Shown here piece by piece: positions 1 to 5,733 of a stretch of DNA of 7,463 nucleotides (position 1 is its first letter; the number at the start of each line of letters is the position of its first letter). The stretch is from assembly GCA_031580945.1 (NCBI GenBank), contig JAVLBT010000149.1, forward strand, positions 1 to 7,463, read 5' to 3'. A program made the translations under genes and the position numbers. This DNA is from Gracilimonas sp031580945 (GTDB lineage: Bacteria > Bacteroidota > Rhodothermia > Balneolales > Balneolaceae). The notes beneath the pieces were generated by a model. That model was not told the DNA's origin, did not search any database, and saw only the letters and a list, made by a program, of their open reading frames with translations.

Positions 1-137
1 CAGCACAAGCCTTCAACACCCAGATCCGGAAATTTCCTACCAGCATGTTTGCATCCGTTTTAGGATTCGAACAAAAAGAATATTTCCAGGCTGAACAAGG
101 CGCCGAACAAGCCCCGGAAGTCGATTTTGGTAATTAA
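1..137 (+). CDS. lemA: LemA family protein, C-terminal end (partial)
   Basis: The frame starting at base 3 is open from the window edge and encodes the last 44 residues of a protein, ending at TAA 135-137. The segment reads AQAFNTQIRKFPTSMFASVL and continues with GFEQKEYFQAE, then a short tail rich in Glu, Ala and Pro. The N-T-x-I-R-x-F-P followed by a G-F-x-x-x-x-Y-F pattern is the typical C-terminus of LemA. LemA proteins are small, have one N-terminal membrane helix and an exposed helical domain, and their exact role is not settled. The N-terminal part lies outside the window. Two TPM-domain genes follow on the same strand, the usual company of lemA, which supports the call. The 97 bases to the next gene hold an inverted repeat, so cotranscription is likely but not certain. 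Confidence 0.85.
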   Translation, partial: AQAFNTQIRKFPTSMFASVLGFEQKEYFQAEQGAEQAPEVDFGN

Positions 138-143
138 TTTCAA

Positions 144-228
144 ATAATAGATAATAGATACAAGACGTAAGATATAAGACGGCAGGAATTTGTCTTTAAT
201 CTAACGTCTAAAATCTTACCTCTAAATA
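144..228. repeat. Inverted repeat with arms of tandem 7-base units, between lemA and the first TPM gene
   Basis: The left arm reads in consecutive heptamers from 144: ATAATAG, ATAATAG, ATACAAG, ACGTAAG, ATATAAG, ACGGCAG, all with A at position 1 and AG at positions 6-7. The right arm from 194 reads CTTTAAT, CTAACGT, CTAAAAT, CTTACCT, CTAAATA, the same unit in reverse complement. The core stem pairs 163-180 with 192-209 (15 of 18 positions) around an 11-base loop, and the outer parts pair partially. It could be a dispersed intergenic repeat, an mRNA-processing or attenuating hairpin, or both. There is no T-run straight after the stem, so a classical terminator is less likely. Structure and periodicity are seen directly; function is unknown. 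Confidence 0.75.
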
Positions 229-234
229 AATCTT

Positions 235-693
235 ATGGCAAAATTTCTTTCACAAGAACAAGAAGAAGACATTGTAGACGCGATTCGGCAGGCTGAAGAA
301 GCTACTTCTGGAGAAATTCGTGTACACGTTGAAAAAAAGTGCAAAGCGGATTCTCCGATCGACCGGGCTAAGGAAGTGTTTGCAGAATTAAAAATGCATG
401 AAACTGAATTCAGAAACGGTGTCATTGTTTATGTGGCATGGAAAGATCAAAAACTTGCTATATGGGGAGATGAAGGAATTCATGGAAAAGTAGGCCAAGA
501 ATTTTGGGAGGATGAGATTGATTTACTGGTCAAATATTTCAAAAATAAAGACTACAAAACCGGCCTTACCGAAGTTGTACTTCAGATCGGCCAAAGGCTC
601 AAAGAAAACTTTCCTTTTGAACAAAAAGGAGAATTGAATGAGCTAACCGATAAGATAAGTTATAATAAAAGTGAAGGTGAATCAGATGCGTAG
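235..693 (+). CDS. TPM-domain protein, soluble (152 aa)
   Basis: This is a small TPM-fold protein (Pfam TPM family, named after Arabidopsis TLP18.3 and bacterial relatives). The domain covers nearly the whole chain: the N-terminal helix (about 6-23), the strand TSGEIRVHVE (25-34), a helix with AKEVFAEL, then the signature RNGVIVYVAWKDQKLAIWGD (60-79) followed by EGIH, and a C-terminal helix pair with DYKTGLTEVVLQIGQRL. There is no signal peptide and no membrane segment, so it is probably cytoplasmic, unlike its neighbour. The short form without a Gly-rich tail commonly accompanies lemA. No biochemical activity can be assigned; acid phosphatase activity was proposed for the plant homologue. 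ATG 235 is the only plausible start. Its end overlaps the next gene by 8 bases, which suggests translational coupling. Confidence 0.87.
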   Translation: MAKFLSQEQEEDIVDAIRQAEEATSGEIRVHVEKKCKADSPIDRAKEVFAELKMHETEFRNGVIVYVAWKDQKLAIWGDEGIHGKVGQEFWEDEIDLLVKYFKNKDYKTGLTEVVLQIGQRLKENFPFEQKGELNELTDKISYNKSEGESDA

Positions 694-1444
694 ATCATTA
701 ATTTTGGTTCTGTTTTTGGCCTCTGCTTTTAGCGTTGCCGCTCAAGATATTTTCCCATCCCAACCATCTGGAATGGTCAATGACTTTGCTAACATGCTCT
801 CCTCCAATGCAGAACAAAGGTTAGAAAATAAACTCAGAAATTACCGGGATACCACCACAAATGCATTCGTAGTGGCTACGCTTGAAAGCCTGCAAGGCTA
901 CCCAATTGAAGACGTAGCCCGCGAGATGCATAACAATTGGAATATTCAATATGAAGAACGAGGTAATGGAGTTCTGATTTTGATCTCAGAACAAGACCGA
1001 AGCATGAGAATTGAAGTTGGGTATGGATTAGAAGGAGCTATTCCCGACATCATGGCCAATCGCATAATCAATGATGTGCTAACTCCAAGCTTCAAAGCTG
1101 GAGATTTTTATGGAGGATTGAATCAAGCCACCAACATTATGATAGACCTTGCGGCCGGTGAATTTGAAGGTTTTCCTGAGCAACGATCTTCTGGAGGTGA
1201 AGGATTTCCTCTGGATGTATTAATTATATTTATAGTTATCATTTTCATCCTGATCAGTCGCGGTAAGAATAAAGGAGGGCGAAAACATTCCATTGGTTCC
1301 AGCGGAATTATCTTTTATGGTGGAGGTTTCGGTGGTGGCAGAGGTGGAGGCAGCTCCTTTGGCGGCGGAGGCGGTGGTTTTGGCGGCTTCGGCGGAGGAG
1401 GTGGATTCAGTTCCGGAGGCGGTGGCGCCAGCGGCGGTTGGTAG
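686..1444 (+). CDS. Exported TPM-domain protein with membrane helix and Gly-rich tail (YgcG-like)
   Basis: From ATG 686 the protein has 252 residues. A signal peptide (MRRSLILVLFLASAFSVAAQ) with likely cleavage around 19-20 leads to a TPM domain at about 26-157. It contains GMVNDFANMLS (29-39), the strand NAFVVATLESLQGYP, and the signature GNGVLILISEQDR...RIEVGYGLEGAIPD (93-121). A transmembrane helix follows at about 177-191 (LDVLIIFIVIIFILI), then a basic patch, and then a tail of about 48 residues that is mostly Gly, Phe and Ser and ends in GASGGW. This is the architecture of the YgcG/DUF2207-like envelope TPM proteins. The domain should lie outside the cytoplasm. An in-frame GTG at 671 would add five residues; ATG 686 is preferred because the signal peptide begins there. 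Biochemical role unknown. Confidence 0.87.
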   Translation: MRRSLILVLFLASAFSVAAQDIFPSQPSGMVNDFANMLSSNAEQRLENKLRNYRDTTTNAFVVATLESLQGYPIEDVAREMHNNWNIQYEERGNGVLILISEQDRSMRIEVGYGLEGAIPDIMANRIINDVLTPSFKAGDFYGGLNQATNIMIDLAAGEFEGFPEQRSSGGEGFPLDVLIIFIVIIFILISRGKNKGGRKHSIGSSGIIFYGGGFGGGRGGGSSFGGGGGGFGGFGGGGGFSSGGGGASGGW

Positions 1445-1463
1445 TTTTTTTAGGAATGAAATA

Positions 1464-1524
1464 TTCAAAATTGAAGATTAAAAATTGGTCTCCCAATTTT
1501 TTATTTTGAATCTTTAATCTTGAG
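1464..1524. terminator. Bidirectional hairpin terminator between converging genes, built of 7-base units
   Basis: The core is a perfect 9-bp stem, AAAAATTGG (1480-1488) with CCAATTTTT (1493-1501), and a TCTC loop. Pairing continues outward with a few mismatches through about 1468-1513. A-runs and T-runs flank the stem on both strands, so it can end both the plus-strand TPM transcript (stop at 1444) and the minus-strand lyase transcript. The arms have a 7-base period: TTCAAAA, TTGAAGA, TTAAAAA on the left and TTTTTTA, TTTTGAA, TCTTTAA, TCTTGAG on the right. The right arm runs across the stop codon and last codons of the lyase gene. Confidence 0.72.
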
Positions 1525-2740
1525 TTTTCATGGCTTGTTCGAGATCGGTGATGATGTCTTCTACGCCTTCTATTCCGACAGATAAACGTACAAGGCCATC
1601 TGTGATACCGGCTGCTTTTTTAATCTCTTCATTCATAATGGAATGAGTCATTGAAGCAGGATGCTGAATTAATGTATCCACAGTGCCAAGACTTACAGCG
1701 AGAGTGCAAAGTTTGACATTGTTCATTAAAGAAACACCTGCATCAAATCCTCCCTCTAATTCAAAGGAAATCATCCCGCCAAAACCGTTTTTCATCATTG
1801 ATGAAGCCAATTGATGCTGCGGGTGTGATGTTAAACCTGGATAAAATACTTTATCAACTTTGGGGTGAACGTTTAGCCACTCAGCCACTTTTTGGGCATT
1901 TTCACTATGCTTTTTCATCCGAAGAGGAAAGGTTTTAATTCCATTTGTAGTTAGCCAGGCATCATTTGGTCCGGAAATTCCACCCAGATTTTTTCTATAA
2001 TATTCTGTATTTGCTTCTTCAAATAGATTCTTTTTGGCAACCATTGCCCCACCTATTGTAGATCCATGGCCAGCCAGATATTTTGTTGTAGAATGAACGA
2101 CAATATGAGCACCAGATGCTAAGGGGCGAATATGATAGGGTGTGGCAAAGGTGTTATCAACCATTAACAACACTCCATGAGAATCTGCAAGTTGAGCAAT
2201 AGCTCTTATATCTGAAATTTTTAACGTCGGATTGGCAATACTCTCCAAATAGATCAGTTTGGTTTCAGGATATTTTTTGAGCTCCATCTCAATCAGGAAG
2301 AGATCTGTTGTATCTAAAAAAGATACAGAAATGCCCATGCCCGGGGCTTGTTCTTTAAAAAACTGGGATGTACAACCATAAAGGTCATTTTGTGCAATCA
2401 CATGGCCTCCACGGGCTAAACTTAAAATACCGGTGCTGATCGCGGCCATCCCGCTGCCAAATACCATACCCTTATAGCTGCCCGGCTCATTCAGATCATA
2501 TGTTTCGAGCTGGCTTATAACCCGCTCCAGCTCTTCTACTGTTGGATTACCAAGGCGAGAGTATACATGACTTGCTCCGTCCTCTTCATGTCGAAATGCC
2601 TTTGCCCCAGATGCTACGTCATCAAAGACAAATGTCGAAGTTTGGTAAATTGGACTTACGTGTGATCCAAACGCATCTTTTGCACCTTTACCACCGTGTA
2701 TTGCAACCGATTCGAATGTTGGTTTAATCTTGGTTTTCAT
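1514..2740 (-). CDS. PLP-dependent trans-sulfuration enzyme (methionine/cystathionine gamma-lyase family)
   Basis: This 408-residue protein is a complete Cys/Met-metabolism PLP enzyme of fold type I. Visible landmarks are YSRLGNPT (60-67; Tyr and Arg bind the PLP phosphate of the partner subunit), SGMAAIST (96-103), YGCT (121-124; Tyr stacks on PLP), VDNTFATP (194-201; Asp195 binds the pyridine nitrogen), HSTTKYLAGH (216-225; Lys220 is the Schiff-base lysine), SLG (350-352), HPASMTHS (360-367) and GLVRLSVG (382-389; Arg385 binds substrate carboxylate). Cys123 matches the cysteine typical of methionine gamma-lyases, but the Lys-Asp pair that reads methionine in the Pseudomonas enzyme appears as Arg-Lys (249-250), followed by the N-L-G of cystathionine gamma-lyases. 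Substrate is therefore open: methionine, cystathionine, homocysteine or cysteine. The start overlaps the upstream Lrp gene by 17 bases, so it is probably coupled to and controlled by that regulator. Confidence 0.9.
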   Translation of the reverse strand: MKTKIKPTFESVAIHGGKGAKDAFGSHVSPIYQTSTFVFDDVASGAKAFRHEEDGASHVYSRLGNPTVEELERVISQLETYDLNEPGSYKGMVFGSGMAAISTGILSLARGGHVIAQNDLYGCTSQFFKEQAPGMGISVSFLDTTDLFLIEMELKKYPETKLIYLESIANPTLKISDIRAIAQLADSHGVLLMVDNTFATPYHIRPLASGAHIVVHSTTKYLAGHGSTIGGAMVAKKNLFEEANTEYYRKNLGGISGPNDAWLTTNGIKTFPLRMKKHSENAQKVAEWLNVHPKVDKVFYPGLTSHPQHQLASSMMKNGFGGMISFELEGGFDAGVSLMNNVKLCTLAVSLGTVDTLIQHPASMTHSIMNEEIKKAAGITDGLVRLSVGIEGVEDIITDLEQAMKTQD

Positions 2741-3209
2741 GATAAACTGGGATGGGAGTTCTTTCTTTGATCGTTTTCAGTACAATGCTTGTATGAAGAC
2801 GTTCCACATCGGGAAGTGTGGTAAGCTTATTACGCAGAAGTTGCTCGTAATCCTGGGTATCCTTTGCTACTACATGGAGCATGAAATCGCCCTCTCCCGT
2901 GGTATGGTAACAAGCTAAGATTTCAGGTATCTCTTTTACAGCTTGCGTGAATTCTTCGAGTAAATTGAGTTGATGAACTTTTAATGTTACAGCTACAAAA
3001 GCCGAAAAACCTCTGCCTATTGACACTTTATTGATTCTTGCAGCATAACCTTCTATGACGCCTTCTCTTTCCAGCCTCCGCACCCGTTCAAAAGTTGGTG
3101 AGGTAGTTAAACCAATCCGATCTGCTAATTCTTTATTTGGGATTCTCCCCTCTTTTTGAAGAATCTCTATAATGTGCCGATCTGTTTGATCAAATGTGGT
3201 GGCGTCCAT
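2724..3209 (-). CDS. Lrp/AsnC family transcriptional regulator
   Basis: The protein has 161 residues, normal length for the family. The N-terminal winged helix-turn-helix spans about 6-60: FDQTDRHIIEILQKEGR, then NKELADRIGLTTSPTFERVR with LEREGVIEGY, a classic AsnC-type HTH. The C-terminal RAM ligand-binding domain spans about 68-150: FSAFVAVTL, a helix, ACYHTTGEGDFMLHVVAKD with the G-x-x-D-F/Y signature, and a final strand with TSIVLKTIKERTPIPV. Such proteins form octameric assemblies that bind amino acids. Because the downstream enzyme overlaps it and belongs to sulfur amino-acid metabolism, the ligand is plausibly methionine, cysteine or a related amino acid, as in the MdeR-MdeA pair of Pseudomonas; this is inference from context. 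It probably also regulates itself through the inverted repeat just upstream of its start. There is no clear Shine-Dalgarno sequence. Confidence 0.92.
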   Translation of the reverse strand: MDATTFDQTDRHIIEILQKEGRIPNKELADRIGLTTSPTFERVRRLEREGVIEGYAARINKVSIGRGFSAFVAVTLKVHQLNLLEEFTQAVKEIPEILACYHTTGEGDFMLHVVAKDTQDYEQLLRNKLTTLPDVERLHTSIVLKTIKERTPIPVYHENQD

Positions 3210-3477
3210 AATAGAATAATTGAATAGATTACAACTAAATAGTAATCAATTATTCTTTATAATAAAATAAAGGTAGAATTATTTGGCACTGAAGTATATT
3301 TTGAAGCATAATTAGCTGAATTTTATTCATTCAGTAGTATTTTATCCTTCATGGCATTCGCTCAGGTTTTGGTCGAAGAAAATCGTTCTGTAAATGAGAG
3401 GAGCAAATCAGGAAAAAGCGACGGATACAGGTAAATTAAGATAACGTTTTCGTCCTTTTTGTGCGAGAATATGCTTT
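3210..3477. other. Intergenic region between the Lrp gene and the ankyrin gene
   Basis: This 268-base gap has no convincing gene. It holds the operator-like repeat at 3213-3256 and presumably the Lrp promoter on the minus strand. A small stem, CTGAAT (3316-3321) with ATTCAG (3329-3334), is also present. The only open frame of note is ATG 3351 to TAA 3432-3434 on the plus strand, 27 codons starting MAFAQVLVEE, with no recognisable family. The stretch from about 3345 to 3435 has a more coding-like base mix than its AT-rich surroundings and may be a decayed gene remnant, but this cannot be settled here. Confidence 0.6.
3213..3256. promoter_or_regulatory. Candidate Lrp-type operator: 11-bp inverted repeat before the regulator gene
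   Basis: AGAATAATTGA (3213-3223) and TCAATTATTCT (3246-3256) form a perfect 11-bp inverted repeat with a 22-base spacer. A second pair, GATTAC (3227-3232) and GTAATC (3242-3247), lies inside with a slightly different centre. It starts three bases upstream of the Lrp start codon, the usual place for autoregulation by this family. AT-rich palindromes are typical of Lrp/AsnC sites. Binding is inferred. Confidence 0.5.
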
Positions 3478-4170
3478 TTAATCATCATCAAGATCTACAT
3501 CATCCGGAGCTTCATCTTCATCAACCAAGTCATCGACATCCGGGGTATCATCGAGGTCATCTTCATCGTCTTCATCCACAATTGGAGCAGCGTCCACTTT
3601 GGGTTTAGCTTCAGCTTTAGCTCCAGCTCTTCTTAAAAGGAGTGCAATATCATCCTGATCGTTATCTGTAGCGATGATCATTGCTGTATCGCCATTTTTA
3701 TCTCTGAGTTTTACGTTAGCTCCCTTTTCTATCAGATATTTCACCACATCAGAATTTCCTGCTTTAGAAGCAACCATAAGTGCTGTATGCCCCCAGCGTT
3801 GTTGAGCGTCAACGTCGGCTCCGGCATCAATTAGTAATTTCACGGAATCCAAATTTCCAACACGAGCTGCCGCAATAAGAGCTACATCCCCGATTTTAGC
3901 TCCCTTGTCAATAAGGTATTCCAAGAGTTTCGTATTTCCTGTTTCCGCAGCTCGGTTTAAGGCCGTTCCCCCCATCTTCGTCTCTACATTAAGGTCAGCT
4001 CCTTTTTCAACAAGAAATTTTACAATATCAACATGATTTTTTTCAGCGGCAACAATGAGGGCGGAAGCTCCACTGCTGTTGGTTTCGTCAATATTGTTCT
4101 CGGAAGTGATCTTTTTTACTTCTTCAAAATTTCCGCTTTTAACGGCCTTGATTAATGCTGGTTGCTCCAT
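3478..4170 (-). CDS. Ankyrin-repeat protein with highly acidic C-terminal tail
   Basis: The 230-residue protein is almost entirely ankyrin repeats. A degenerate first repeat covers about 2-31, followed by repeats at about 35-66, 67-92 (GGTALNRAAETGNTKLLEYL), 95-125 (shortened at its start), 126-158 (GHTALMVASKAGNSDVVKYL) and 159-184 (GDTAMIIATDNDQDDIALLL). A linker with Ala, Lys and Pro (184-197) leads to an acidic tail in which 22 of the last 32 residues are Asp or Glu. There is no signal peptide or membrane helix, so a cytoplasmic protein-binding role is likely; partner unknown. The acidic tail suggests contact with a basic protein or nucleic-acid-binding surface, which is inference only. 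It lies 79 bases behind fmt, after a possible terminator, so it may be a separate unit or a read-through passenger of the operon. Confidence 0.88.
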   Translation of the reverse strand: MEQPALIKAVKSGNFEEVKKITSENNIDETNSSGASALIVAAEKNHVDIVKFLVEKGADLNVETKMGGTALNRAAETGNTKLLEYLIDKGAKIGDVALIAAARVGNLDSVKLLIDAGADVDAQQRWGHTALMVASKAGNSDVVKYLIEKGANVKLRDKNGDTAMIIATDNDQDDIALLLRRAGAKAEAKPKVDAAPIVDEDDEDDLDDTPDVDDLVDEDEAPDDVDLDDD

Positions 4171-4227
4171 GACGACATTTTATTTTTACCTTTTAGATTG
4201 GCGTGATTATAAAAAACCAAGCGTATA

Positions 4228-4247
4228 TCTCAAACTAATATTTGAGA
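4228..4247 (-). terminator. Possible terminator after fmt
   Basis: TCTCAAA (4228-4234) and TTTGAGA (4241-4247) form a perfect 7-bp stem with a 6-base loop, starting two bases after the fmt stop codon in the minus direction. A run of six T on the minus strand follows about ten bases later rather than immediately, so the terminator may be weak or the stem may act in RNA processing. It separates the HU-ruvX-def-fmt operon from the ankyrin gene. Confidence 0.45.
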
Positions 4248-4249
4248 AA

Positions 4250-5164
4250 TTACGTTAGTTTTCCTGAGATATCATACCCTCTTATGAATTCTGAACCCCT
4301 CATTTTTTTGGTTCCGGGAAGTTGTACCTGTACTAATTCAACTGCTTCATCTTTACAGCCCGCTATGAGTTTATCATCTATAACCGAAAGTTCTCCGGCT
4401 TCAAGTTCTGTGTAACCAAAAACTTTGGAACGATACATATTAAATTTTTGGCCGTTCCAATGAGCCCACGCAGTTGGAAAAGGGCTGAGGCCTCGGATCT
4501 TATTATGAACTTGCCTTGCAGGTAAATTAAAATCGATATGACAGTCTTCTTTAAAAAGTTTAGGGGCCGGTGTAGCTCTATGGTGATCTTGCGACTGCAG
4601 TGTATAGGATTCTTTCCGTATCTGATCAACAGCTTTTACCAATAACGAACTTCCCATTTTCATTAAGCGCTCGTAAACCTCTCCAGTCGTTTCATTCTCA
4701 CCAATAGCTGTAGATTCCTGAAGTATAATATTTCCGGTATCCACTTTTTCATCCAGAAAAAAGATCGAACAGCCTGTTTTTTCTTCTCCCTGAATTACAG
4801 CCCAGTGAATAGGTGCTGCTCCTCTGTATTTTGGAAGTAATGAAGCGTGTAAGTTAACGGAACCAATTTTGGGTATCTGCAATATCGATTTGGGAAGTAT
4901 TCGAAAGGCAACCACTACAAAAAGATCAGCCTTATACTTTTTAAGTGCTTCAGCAAAAGCTGTAGAATGCAGGTCCTCAACTTCAATTACAGGATATCCA
5001 AGTTCCTCTGCCGTCTTTTTTACAGGGGTTGGTGAAGTTTTAGCCCCTCTTCCGCGTCGCTTGTCTTTATTACTTACAACTGCCTTTATGGAGTGTTTGG
5101 ATTTGTGAAGTTGAAGTAGGCTTGGTACTGCAAACTCCGGTGACCCCATGAAAATAATATTCAT
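4250..5164 (-). CDS. fmt: Methionyl-tRNA formyltransferase
   Basis: Fmt transfers a formyl group from 10-formyltetrahydrofolate to methionine on initiator tRNA. The 304-residue protein is of normal length. It opens with MNIIFMGSPEFAVPSL. A basic loop, KDKRRGRGAKTSPTPVK (33-49), corresponds to the loop that contacts the tRNA acceptor stem in E. coli. The catalytic residues are Asn104 and His106 in SVNLHASLLPKYRGAAPIHW, the family signature, and Asp142 in DEKVDTG. The C-terminal OB-fold domain (about 205-300) contains KLFKEDCHIDF, QVHNKIRGLSPFPTAW and the closing GSEFIRGY. The gene starts five bases after the def stop codon, the standard def-fmt pairing, so both halves of the formylation cycle are made together. 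No key residue is missing. Confidence 0.97.
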   Translation of the reverse strand: MNIIFMGSPEFAVPSLLQLHKSKHSIKAVVSNKDKRRGRGAKTSPTPVKKTAEELGYPVIEVEDLHSTAFAEALKKYKADLFVVVAFRILPKSILQIPKIGSVNLHASLLPKYRGAAPIHWAVIQGEEKTGCSIFFLDEKVDTGNIILQESTAIGENETTGEVYERLMKMGSSLLVKAVDQIRKESYTLQSQDHHRATPAPKLFKEDCHIDFNLPARQVHNKIRGLSPFPTAWAHWNGQKFNMYRSKVFGYTELEAGELSVIDDKLIAGCKDEAVELVQVQLPGTKKMRGSEFIRGYDISGKLT

Positions 5165-5169
5165 GTGCC

Positions 5170-5730
5170 TTAGGTATGTTGTTTTGGTACGATTGGATAT
5201 TTCACTTTTTTGTTGCCTGCATTTATTTCTTCGAGTTCTTTCTTATTCAGCCTCTTTTTAAATGCACTCAGATAATCTAAAAATAAAATTCCTTCGAGAT
5301 GATCATACTCATGCTGAATAACTCTTGAGGTCCATCCATTTGCTTCAAGCCGGTGTTTATTAAAATCCCGGTCAAAAAATTCAATGATCACTGTTTCAGG
5401 GCGAAATACCTTTTCATTTACTTCCGGAATACTTAAGCAGCCTTCCTCAAGAGGTACCTTATTTCCTCTTTTTTCTAAGATCAATGGATTTATAAAAACC
5501 ATTGGGCCGTAGGGTACTTCACCGTCCTCAATCATTGCGTCTGTATCCATAACAAATAGTTTTACAGAACGCCCAATTTGAGGAGCTGCCAAACCAACGC
5601 CGTCTGCATTGTACATGGTTTCAAGCATATTATCTATCAGTGTTTGTAATTCTGGACTATCTTCTTCTATTTCATCCGCTTTTTTCTTTAAAATTGGATC
5701 GTCATAAGTTACAATTGGGAGTATGGGCAT
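5170..5730 (-). CDS. def: Peptide deformylase
   Basis: The enzyme removes the N-formyl group from nascent proteins in the cytoplasm. All three family motifs are present: GVGLAAPQIG (44-53), EEGCLS (95-100; Cys98 is a metal ligand) and QHEYDHLEG (139-147; His140 and His144 are metal ligands, Glu141 is the catalytic base). Metal is normally Fe(II). At 186 residues it has the usual length for the Bacteroidota-like form, with an acidic insertion around 62-75 between the first two motifs and a Lys-rich C-terminal helix (FKKRLNKKELEEINAGNKK). The start MPILPIVTYDDPIL is typical. It lies three bases behind ruvX and five bases before fmt, within one operon. Complete and probably active. Confidence 0.97.
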   Translation of the reverse strand: MPILPIVTYDDPILKKKADEIEEDSPELQTLIDNMLETMYNADGVGLAAPQIGRSVKLFVMDTDAMIEDGEVPYGPMVFINPLILEKRGNKVPLEEGCLSIPEVNEKVFRPETVIIEFFDRDFNKHRLEANGWTSRVIQHEYDHLEGILFLDYLSAFKKRLNKKELEEINAGNKKVKYPIVPKQHT

Positions 5731-5733
5731 GAT

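Noticed and set aside
671..685. GTG at 671 as the start of the exported TPM protein
   Set aside because: ATG 686 lies directly before the basic start of the signal peptide, and the five extra residues would weaken the signal peptide's N-region.
1220..1481. Open frames rich in Ala, Ser, Thr or Glu on both strands opposite the Gly-rich tail of the second TPM protein
   Set aside because: They are products of the low-complexity GGN repeat read in other frames; no start context or family resemblance.
3268..3275. TACCTTTA on the minus strand as a -7 box for the Lrp gene
   Set aside because: No TTTG-like box lies at the expected distance upstream, and the region is so AT-rich that single-box matches carry little weight.
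4378..4629. 83-codon minus-strand open frame inside fmt
   Set aside because: It lies in another frame of the clearly coding and complete fmt gene and resembles no protein family.
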